From: Opitutaceae bacterium TAV5
GTDB taxonomy: Bacteria > Verrucomicrobiota > Verrucomicrobiia > Opitutales > Opitutaceae
Length of the DNA stretch: 64,000 bases
Assembly (NCBI GenBank): GCA_000242935.3
Contig: CP007053.1
Span: 1,116,001 to 1,180,000 of the forward strand
Reading direction: 5' to 3'
Part shown: positions 9,640 to 16,137 of the stretch, piece by piece
Position numbering within the stretch: the stretch's first letter is position 1
How the letters are laid out: the number at the start of each line of letters is the position of its first letter
The notes under the pieces: generated by a model
Databases searched by the model: none
What the model was told of the DNA's origin: nothing
What the model saw: only the letters and a program-made list of their open reading frames with translations
Program-made: the position numbers and the translations under genes

Positions 9640-11642
9640 GCACCGCAAAACCTTCCGCCCCTGGCGCACCCGACCGCCCCGACCGCCTGCTCACCGTCCA
9701 CAAGGATTCGCGCTTCGAGACCGACGACGCCCAGTTCAAGCCCCTCCAGTGGTCGCTCATCCGGCGGATGTTCGGCTACACCCGGCACGTCGCCGCGAAG
9801 CGCAACTGGCTCATTTTCCTGACGCTGTGCCGCGCGATGCAGCTCCCCGCGCTCACGTGGCTGATGAGCGTGATCATCGCCGGACCCATCGCCCGGCACG
9901 AATGGAGCACCGTCATCGCCATGCTCTTCGCCTACGGCGGCCTCGCCCTGGTCACCGAGGGCATGTTCCACTTCCGCCAGCGGTTCGCGCTCGAGATCGG
10001 CGAGACGGTGGTCAACCGCCTGCGCAGCGAAGTCTTCGACGCCGTGCAGCGCCAGCCGATGAGTTTTTTCCACCGCACGAAACTCGGCCGTATCCTCAGC
10101 CGCATGACATCCGACGTGGACGCGCTGCGCACCGGCATCCAGGACGTGTTTTTCGTGAGCATCGTGCAGGTCGGGCAGATGAGCTTCGCCGCGCTCGTCA
10201 TGCTCTGGACGGACTGGAAGATGTTTCTCGTCGTCGCCGGCCTCGCCCCGATCCTGTGGGGGCTCAACCGCCGCTTCCGTGTCAGGCTCAGCCGCTATTC
10301 GCGCGCCTCGCAGGAAAGCTTCAGCCGGGTGACGGCCACGCTCGCCGAATCCGTCAACGGCATCCGTGTGACCCAGGGGTTTGTCCGCCAGGAGACCAAC
10401 GCCGGCCTCTTCCGCCAGCTCCTCTCCGACCATTCGCAGCACAACATCAACCTTGCCCGCACCTCCGCCGTCCTCACGCCGATCCTCGAGCTCAACAGCC
10501 AGCTCTTCATTTCCGTGCTGCTCATGCTCGGCGGCTGGCGCGCCTTTTCCGGGGCCATCGGTCTCGAGGACCTGATCACGTTTTTCTTTGTCGCCAACCT
10601 CTTCTTCTCGCCCATCCAGGTCATCGCCAACCAGTACAACCAGGCGCTCATCGCCATGGCCTCGGCCGAGCGCGTGTTCCGGCTCATCGACCTGAAGCCC
10701 GAATGGACCGACGCGCCCGACGCGCAAGACCTCCCCGATCCGCGCTGCGGCTTCGCAGCAGCTTCCGCTCAGGGTTCAGGGTTCGGAGTTCAGGGTCCAG
10801 GCAATGCCACGCCGCCCGCATCCGCCACATCGGCCGACAACTCCAGACCCGAAACTCCAGACTCCGGACTGGCGGCGGCCTCAGCCGCCGCCGGGCTGCG
10901 CATCGAATTCCGCAACGTGACCTTCGGCTACAACCCGGAGGTGCCCGTCCTGCGCGACATCACCTTCACGGCGGAGCCCGGGCAGACGATCGCGCTCGTC
11001 GGCCATACCGGCAGCGGCAAGAGCTCGATCATCAATCTCGTCTCCAAATTTTACCTGCCCACCTCCGGCGAACTGCTCATCGACCACCGCGATATCCACA
11101 CGATCACCGGCCATTCGCTGCACCGGCAGACGGGCATGGTCACGCAGCAAAATTTCCTCTTCAGCGGCACCGTGCTCGACAACATCCTCATGGCCCGGCC
11201 CGAGGCGACGGAAGACGACGTGCGCGCCGCCGCCGCCTCCATCGACTGCCTCGACCTGCTCGACGCGCTTCCCGGCGGCCTGCGCACGGAGGTCGGCGCC
11301 GGCGGCGGCGGCATTTCGCTCGGGCAGCGGCAGCTCGTGTGCTTCACCCGCGCCATGCTCGCCGGCCCGCGGCTCGTCATCCTCGACGAGGCCACGAGCG
11401 CCATCGACGCGCTCACCGAAGCCCGCCTCCAGCGCGCCCTGCAACTCCTCCTGTGCGGCCGCACCAGCATTGTCGTGGCGCACCGCCTGAGCACGATCCG
11501 GTACGCCGATCTTGTCCTCGTTCTCGACCAGGGGCGCATCATCGAAAGCGGCACGCACGACCAGCTCGTGGCCGCCGGCGGAGCCTATGCCTCGCTGCAC
11601 GGACAGTTCGCCAAGGCGGGGGGAACGGCCGGAGATGCGTAG
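9636..11642 (+). CDS. ABC transporter, fused permease-ATPase (partner half with consensus Walker B)
   Basis: The 668-aa partner of the upstream half-transporter has an N-terminal cytosolic tail, membrane helices, and an ATPase domain with Walker A GHTGSGKS, Walker B LVILDEATSAID and H-loop VVAHRLSTI. Its signature is ISLGQRQL rather than LSGGQ. Together with the DD Walker B of the partner, this predicts one degenerate and one active ATP site. The linker between membrane and ATPase domains (roughly residues 378-412) is not protein-like: it is an in-frame copy of a dispersed inverted repeat found elsewhere in the window. The start overlaps the previous stop by four bases. Substrate unknown. Confidence 0.93.
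   Translation: MSTAKPSAPGAPDRPDRLLTVHKDSRFETDDAQFKPLQWSLIRRMFGYTRHVAAKRNWLIFLTLCRAMQLPALTWLMSVIIAGPIARHEWSTVIAMLFAYGGLALVTEGMFHFRQRFALEIGETVVNRLRSEVFDAVQRQPMSFFHRTKLGRILSRMTSDVDALRTGIQDVFFVSIVQVGQMSFAALVMLWTDWKMFLVVAGLAPILWGLNRRFRVRLSRYSRASQESFSRVTATLAESVNGIRVTQGFVRQETNAGLFRQLLSDHSQHNINLARTSAVLTPILELNSQLFISVLLMLGGWRAFSGAIGLEDLITFFFVANLFFSPIQVIANQYNQALIAMASAERVFRLIDLKPEWTDAPDAQDLPDPRCGFAAASAQGSGFGVQGPGNATPPASATSADNSRPETPDSGLAAASAAAGLRIEFRNVTFGYNPEVPVLRDITFTAEPGQTIALVGHTGSGKSSIINLVSKFYLPTSGELLIDHRDIHTITGHSLHRQTGMVTQQNFLFSGTVLDNILMARPEATEDDVRAAAASIDCLDLLDALPGGLRTEVGAGGGGISLGQRQLVCFTRAMLAGPRLVILDEATSAIDALTEARLQRALQLLLCGRTSIVVAHRLSTIRYADLVLVLDQGRIIESGTHDQLVAAGGAYASLHGQFAKAGGTAGDA
10771..10870. repeat. 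AGGGTTC-type inverted repeat inside a coding sequence
   Basis: The left side carries AGGGTTCAGGGTTCGGAGTT and the right side its degenerate reverse complement (CTCCAGACCCGAAACTCCAG). The spacer is rich in CCGCCCGCATCCGCC. The same family recurs at 26047-26171 between two genes. Here it is read through in frame and supplies the low-complexity linker of the ABC transporter. Confidence 0.75.
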
Positions 11643-11787
11643 TTGGATGTCAACTACCGGCGGGCCGGCTGCTTTTGAAAGCTCGGGGGCAACTCCGCAA
11701 GTTTGAAATTCCCCCTCTGAAAAGCCTGATTTTATACCAAAAATCGTTGTTGCGTTCGCGGACGCGAAATCCAGGACTAACGCCGCT

Positions 11788-12063
11788 ATGGCTAAAAAAG
11801 CTCCTACACGTAAACCCAATGCAGCCTTCATGAAACCGGTTCAACCTGACGATGCCCTCGCGGCGGTCGTTGGCGCGAAACCTCTTCCTCGTACCGAGCT
11901 CACCAAGAAGCTCTGGGAGTACATCAAGAAGAACAAGCTCCAGGATCCGAAGGAGAAGACCAAGATCAACGCTGACGCCGCTCTGAAAGCCGTTTTCAAT
12001 GGCAAGAAGACCGTCACGATGTTCGAGATGACGAAGCTCGTCTCCGGTCACCTGAAGGCCTGA
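11788..12063 (+). CDS. SWIB/MDM2-domain protein
   Basis: This 91-aa protein is almost entirely one SWIB domain: VQPDDALAAVVGAKPLPRTEL, KKLWEYIKKNKLQDP and the closing VTMFEMTKLVSGHL are typical. SWIB domains are best known from eukaryotic chromatin remodelling factors. Stand-alone bacterial copies are typical of Chlamydiae and relatives and are thought to be DNA-associated, but their role is unproven. The basic N-terminus (MAKKAPTRK) fits nucleic-acid contact. The gene is followed closely by a strong intrinsic terminator and seems to be monocistronic. Confidence 0.9.
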   Translation: MAKKAPTRKPNAAFMKPVQPDDALAAVVGAKPLPRTELTKKLWEYIKKNKLQDPKEKTKINADAALKAVFNGKKTVTMFEMTKLVSGHLKA

Positions 12064-12095
12064 ACTGCTGCATGGCAGTTTTCGGTTTTTGCAAG

Positions 12096-12130
12096 AACCG
12101 CCGAAGCGAAAGCTCCGGCGGTTTTTTTTT
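12096..12130 (+). terminator. Intrinsic terminator after the SWIB gene
   Basis: An 8-bp stem AACCGCCG / CGGCGGTT (12096-12103 with 12116-12123) is followed by an uninterrupted run of T to 12130. It lies 33 bases past the SWIB stop codon. Confidence 0.9.
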
Positions 12131-12155
12131 GTTGGCCGTGGGGGGGGGCGCTTCC

Positions 12156-12320
12156 ACTCGTTCTCATTCTCGTTCTCCTGCTCTTTCTCCGGATCGGGAT
12201 CTTTCTCGTACTCCTTCTCTTACTCGTACTCGTGCTGCGGCGCGCCGTGCGTGCGTGTGCCATGCGAGTGCCGTGCGAGTGCCGGAGCAGGAGAACGATC
12301 GATCAGGAGAACGAGAACGA
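12156..12320. repeat. Intergenic inverted repeat built of GAACGA-type hexamers
   Basis: The left half (12156-12236) is a run of TCGTTC / TCTCCT / TACTCG hexamer-like units. The right half (12285-12320) is the opposite strand version, GAGCAGGAGAACGATC then GATCAGGAGAACGAGAACGA. The middle holds GTGC/CGAG-rich short repeats. No protein-coding signal is seen. Confidence 0.7.
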
Positions 12321-12328
12321 TTCCGGCG

Positions 12329-12495
12329 TGGCACGGCCATCCTGGCCGTGGACGACGCGTAGCGTCGCCTCCGTGCCTCTCCGGAACACGGGCTGGAAGC
12401 CCGTGCCACCTCCGGAGCGGGCGGGACGCCCGCGCCACTTCAGCAGCGGCAGGTACCGAGGCCGAAGGCCGACAGCTTGCCATGCCGCCGCTCCG
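12329..12495. repeat. Cluster of short GGCACGGGC-type hairpins (copy 1)
   Basis: A string of small palindromes (GGCACGGCC-ATCCT-GGCCGTG, GACGACGCG-TAGCGTCGC, CACGGGC-TGGAA-GCCCGTG, GCGGGC-GGGAC-GCCCGC) fills the gap between convergent genes. Bases 12350-12409 match 15980-16039 at 59 of 60 positions. These are non-coding dispersed repeats. Confidence 0.85.
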
Positions 12496-12498
12496 GAA

Positions 12499-14421
12499 TT
12501 ACGGTTCGTAGCGAAACATTTCCTCCCGTATTTCCGCGGTGGCCCGCCCGGCCGGAGCGACCCGGATGACGAGCAGTCGCGCATCCGCCAGCCACGCCCG
12601 CGCAGCAGCTTCCTCGGCAGCCCGCTGTTGTTCATGGTCAATGTGCCCCTCGCGCACCCATCTCCATCGTCCCCGCCAGCGTTCCCGTCGTGCTTCCCGG
12701 TCGTCCGTTCCTGGCACCTCGGGCTTCCGGACCACAGTGAAGTCCATCCGCCGCGAGGAGATCACGAACGGCACCGTTTGCATAAATTCGGCCAGACTCT
12801 CGCCCGAGGTGACCGGATGCACCGTTGTCGCCTCACCGAGCCTGTCGTTAACCAGCACATAACGCACGCCATCGAACCAGCTTTCGGGCTCAAATAAACG
12901 GTCGATCCCGGGAAGCCGGATGCCGGCGCATACCGGGCGGCGTTCGCGCAAGGTAAGGTGGATGTTGCCAAAGCTGATCTCCGTACGCAGCACCTTCACC
13001 TCGATACCGGGTCCCCGGGCCTTCGCTCCGGCGCGTAACGGCAATTCGCAGACGATCTCCGGGCGTCCCACCCGATACTCCAGCTTGCCCTCCCAGGCGA
13101 ATGGCGGGGGCGGCCACGGATTTTCTGTCCGGGAAAAAACCCCGGACAGCGGAAACAGCCACTCGCAGACCGGCGACTCGTATCCTGCCGCGAATTGCGT
13201 GAATTGCGCGAATGGCGTGACACCTCGCTTGCGCAGCAAGCCGTATGCGATCGCAAGATTATCCGATCTCGAGTTCCGGGCAGCAGTTGTTTCCCATGTC
13301 TGGCGTCCGGGTGCATCGACTTCGAGCCTCACCGGCTCCCAGACAAGGTCTTCGTGCGGCGGCGCCACCCGGAGTGTAACCGCAGGCTGGATACGAGGCA
13401 GATCGTGCAACACATCCTCGCGCCAGGCGCGATCTCTTTGGCTATCACCGTTTTCCTGTTTTCGTAGTGTCGTGTTGGAAAACCGGATAAACCGGAACTC
13501 GTGGCGGGATACCACGGGTTTCCCCACCACACCGGAACGCGATACTACAAATTGGGGCGTTTCGTTTCCGGTTCCGGAAGCGAACACCGCGCGTTGTTCA
13601 CCCGGCAGCCGGCGAACGAAATCCACCGGCCAGAAACGCGCGGCGCTCAGGGCGAGGATAAACCCGAGTGTGCCTGCGAGCCAGGCTCTCCATTCCGAAC
13701 GTCGTATCCAGGCGCCCCTCCATGCGATCGCTGCGCTCGTCAGCAAAACACCTGCGCCGGCAAGCATCCGGCTGGCAAACAACGATTTGCCCATCAGCAC
13801 CCCGTCAAGCCCGACGGGATTCGCGCCGGGGAGCAAGATGATGAACAGGCACGACACCAGCGCCGCGATGATCAGGCTCGCCGCCACTCCGCGAAAAACA
13901 ACGGCAAACGTGGACGCCGCCAGCACACAGGCCGCCTGGTTGAGCGCCACGCTGCGCAGCGACACAAAAAACTCCTCCGCGCCCGCGCCATAGCACAGCA
14001 ATGCCGCCGCCATCACGACCAACGGCGCGAGCCAGCAGGCGATGCCGGCAAACAGCAGCTTGGCCGTCAGCATCTGGCCCGGAGAGACCGGCTGCGTGCG
14101 CCAGAACGCTTCCTTTCGCAGCGGACCGTCGGACTGGACGGCACGGGCGATGATGACAAACAGGAGCAGCAGGTCGGCGAGCAGCGCGACCTGCAGGACG
14201 GTTGCTTCCGTTGCGCCGTAACCGGGTTCGGACGGTTCGAGCCGTGCCATCAGCCACAAGGGCAACGCCAGCCGCAGCAACCAGACGCCGCCCCAGACCA
14301 GCAACAGCCAGCGTTGCCGGCGCAGGTCTTTTTTGACGATGTGCCAGACGAGTGCGAAGCGGCGCGGCGCGAGTGCCGGCGCGGCCGGAGAATCGGGAGA
14401 GGCGGGGGAAAGCGTTTTCAT
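12499..14421 (-). CDS. ABC-2 type transporter permease, GntR-linked operon
   Basis: The 640-aa product starts at the ATG that overlaps the stop of the ATPase gene (ATGA). About residues 25-290 hold six or more hydrophobic segments (LLLVWGGVWLLRLALPLWLMA, VALLADLLLLFVIIARA, ACWLAPLVVMAAALLCY and others). The remaining ~330 residues are a soluble region of no family I recognise, probably extracytoplasmic or peripheral. The context (GntR regulator, ATPase, permease) is that of YtrA-type stress-responsive ABC systems whose substrate is usually unknown. The open frame upstream of this ATG is only a shadow of the ATPase gene. Confidence 0.8.
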   Translation of the reverse strand: MKTLSPASPDSPAAPALAPRRFALVWHIVKKDLRRQRWLLLVWGGVWLLRLALPLWLMARLEPSEPGYGATEATVLQVALLADLLLLFVIIARAVQSDGPLRKEAFWRTQPVSPGQMLTAKLLFAGIACWLAPLVVMAAALLCYGAGAEEFFVSLRSVALNQAACVLAASTFAVVFRGVAASLIIAALVSCLFIILLPGANPVGLDGVLMGKSLFASRMLAGAGVLLTSAAIAWRGAWIRRSEWRAWLAGTLGFILALSAARFWPVDFVRRLPGEQRAVFASGTGNETPQFVVSRSGVVGKPVVSRHEFRFIRFSNTTLRKQENGDSQRDRAWREDVLHDLPRIQPAVTLRVAPPHEDLVWEPVRLEVDAPGRQTWETTAARNSRSDNLAIAYGLLRKRGVTPFAQFTQFAAGYESPVCEWLFPLSGVFSRTENPWPPPPFAWEGKLEYRVGRPEIVCELPLRAGAKARGPGIEVKVLRTEISFGNIHLTLRERRPVCAGIRLPGIDRLFEPESWFDGVRYVLVNDRLGEATTVHPVTSGESLAEFMQTVPFVISSRRMDFTVVRKPEVPGTDDREARRERWRGRWRWVREGHIDHEQQRAAEEAAARAWLADARLLVIRVAPAGRATAEIREEMFRYEP

Positions 14422-15398
14422 GATACAGGATTTTTCAGGTTTGGCGCAGGCGTCCGCGCCAGGGTCAGGTAGATCTCGCGCAATGGCATCGGCCTCGCCG
14501 TGATCGTGATGTTGTCCGCTGCGCCCGGCGCATCCGTTGCGGACGCCAGCGGCGACAGCAACCGTTCGCGGCAAGCGCGTTCGCTGTCGCTCCCGCGCCA
14601 TGCCGTATCCACAAACCCGGCACGTGAACCGGCCTGCTCCACGTCGAGCCACGCCGGATTGCCGGTCCCCGTCAGCCGCCGCGCCGCTTCCGCCGCCGCC
14701 GCGGGCGAACCGAAGCGCAACTCCACCCGGCGGACCCGCGCCTGCAAGGCTTCGAGCGATTCGGCGAGTTGCAGGCGCCCCCGGTCGATGATCGCAATGT
14801 GATCGGCGAGCCGCTCCACCTCCTCGATATCGTGCGAGGAAAGCAGGACGGTCCACTCGCCGAGGAGCGATGCCTCGATCAGACCGCGGATGAAATCGTC
14901 GCGCGCCACCGGATCGAGTCCGCCGAACGGTTCGTCGAGCAGCAGCAGCCGGGGGCGCCGGGCAAGCGCGACGAGCAGCGCCGCCTTCATCCGCATGCCG
15001 CGCGAGAGGTGACGCAGTTGCCGGTCCGGCGGCAGTTCGAAAGTGCGCAGCAACACAGCTTCGAGCTCGCGATCCCATGCCGGATAAAACGGACGGCAAT
15101 AATCGGCAAACTCGCCCAAAGTCATCCGGTCGGGCAGGTCCTGCCCTTCGGCGACGTAGCCGATGCGGGCGAATTCGGCGGGGCCGAGTTTTCGGGAATC
15201 GCAACCGAGCACGAAGGAACTCCCGTCGTGCGGCGCGAGGAGGTTGAGCAGGAGTTTTATTGTGGTCGTCTTGCCCGCGCCGTTGGGGCCGAGCAAGGCG
15301 AACACGGACCCGGCGGGCACGCGCAACGTGAGGGCATCGAGGGCTTTCCGGCGGCCGAAGCGCCGGGTGAGGGCAAAGGTTTCGATGGCGTGTTTCAT
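14418..15398 (-). CDS. ABC transporter ATP-binding protein
   Basis: This 326-aa ATPase has Walker A LGPNGAGKTTT (residues ~35-45), a YVAEGQDLPDRMT Q-loop region, signature-like RHLSRGMRMKAAL, Walker B LLLLDEPFGGLDP and H-loop LLSSHDIEEVE. The last ~100 residues are a regulatory extension. It energises the permease encoded next, with which it overlaps by four bases. It lies 68 bases downstream of the GntR regulator gene, forming a three-gene operon. ATG 15398 is chosen from the conserved start MKHAIETFALTRRFG. Confidence 0.92.
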   Translation of the reverse strand: MKHAIETFALTRRFGRRKALDALTLRVPAGSVFALLGPNGAGKTTTIKLLLNLLAPHDGSSFVLGCDSRKLGPAEFARIGYVAEGQDLPDRMTLGEFADYCRPFYPAWDRELEAVLLRTFELPPDRQLRHLSRGMRMKAALLVALARRPRLLLLDEPFGGLDPVARDDFIRGLIEASLLGEWTVLLSSHDIEEVERLADHIAIIDRGRLQLAESLEALQARVRRVELRFGSPAAAAEAARRLTGTGNPAWLDVEQAGSRAGFVDTAWRGSDSERACRERLLSPLASATDAPGAADNITITARPMPLREIYLTLARTPAPNLKNPVS

Positions 15399-15466
15399 CG
15401 TGGTCGGGAGGTGATGCCGTTGAGGTGAAGGCGGCTGACAGGACGGAACGGGAACGGCGGACGGGT

Positions 15467-15865
15467 TCAGGGCGGGGAGAGGCTTTCCCAGTGGCGGGCG
15501 ACGGCGTCCTGCAAATCTTCGAGCGAGACGCCGCGTTTGAGGGATTCGACGACGAGGCGTTCGATGTCCGGGTCGAGCCCGGCAGCGCGGGCCTTGCGCG
15601 CGCGAATGCCGGACGCGTCTTCCGGGCGGGCGGCCACGGTGCTGCCGACGGCGGGAGTGGTGACGAGCACGCCTTCGGCGACCAGTGCGGCGACGATCTT
15701 GTGGGCGGTGTTGGGGTTGATACGGAGCGCCTGGCTGAGCTGGCGCACGGAAGGGAATTTTTCGCCAGCCGCCAGTTGTCCGCTCACCACGGCCTTGCGG
15801 ACGGCATGGAGCACCTGCTCCGCCACGGGCTCGCCCGGCCTGAGGGTGATGGGGAACGGCAACAT
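15467..15865 (-). CDS. GntR-family regulator, YtrA subfamily
   Basis: The 132-aa protein has the GntR winged helix (EQVLHAVRKAVVSGQLAAG, SVRQLSQALRINPNTAHK, LVAEGVLVT; residues ~16-75) and only a short helical C-terminal tail, which defines the YtrA subfamily. These regulators usually repress their own ABC transporter operon, which follows here on the same strand. A palindrome directly upstream of the ATG is the likely operator. Effector unknown. Confidence 0.92.
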   Translation of the reverse strand: MLPFPITLRPGEPVAEQVLHAVRKAVVSGQLAAGEKFPSVRQLSQALRINPNTAHKIVAALVAEGVLVTTPAVGSTVAARPEDASGIRARKARAAGLDPDIERLVVESLKRGVSLEDLQDAVARHWESLSPP

Positions 15866-15890
15866 ACCGTACTATCTGAACTGGTACGGA
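15866..15890 (-). promoter_or_regulatory. Candidate operator of the GntR/ABC operon
   Basis: CCGTAC (15867-15872) and GTACGG (15884-15889) form a dyad with an 11-nt spacer, one base upstream of the regulator's start codon. Position and symmetry fit autorepression by the YtrA-type protein; binding is inferred. Confidence 0.5.
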
Positions 15891-15913
15891 TAGGACGGCA
15901 AGCCGGAAAAAGT

Positions 15914-16135
15914 GACACGGGCATCTTGCCCGTGGACGGCGCGAAGTGCCGCCCCCGGAGCGGCGGTCTCCAGACCGCTGGACGACGCGCAGCGTCGCCT
16001 CCGTGCCTCTCCGGAACACGGGCTGGAAGCCCGTGCCACGCGGAGAGGCAACGCTCACGGGCAGGGATGCCCGTGCCACCTCCGGAGGCGAGGCGCTGAC
16101 GCGCCTCGTCGCAGCGGCAGGAATGCCGCCGCTCC
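15914..16135. repeat. Cluster of short GGCACGGGC-type hairpins (copy 2)
   Basis: At least five small palindromes follow each other: CACGGGC-ATCTT-GCCCGTG, AGCGGTCTGGAGACC-type, GACGACGCG-CAGCGTCGC, CACGGGC-TGGAA-GCCCGTG, CACGGGC-AGGGAT-GCCCGTG and GCGGCA-GGAA-TGCCGC. It shares a 60-nt block with the cluster at 12350-12409. It fills the whole gap between the GntR operon promoter and the convergent end of the PEP-binding gene. Confidence 0.85.
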
Positions 16136-16137
16136 GT

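Noticed and set aside
12329-12495. Possible CRISPR array because of repeated short motifs
   Set aside because: Units are palindromes of different sequence and length with no constant repeat and no regular unique spacers; no cas genes in the window.
14422-15204. N-terminal extension making a 901-aa permease
   Set aside because: This part lies antiparallel in frame terms within the ATPase gene; the ATGA overlap shows the permease start at 14421.
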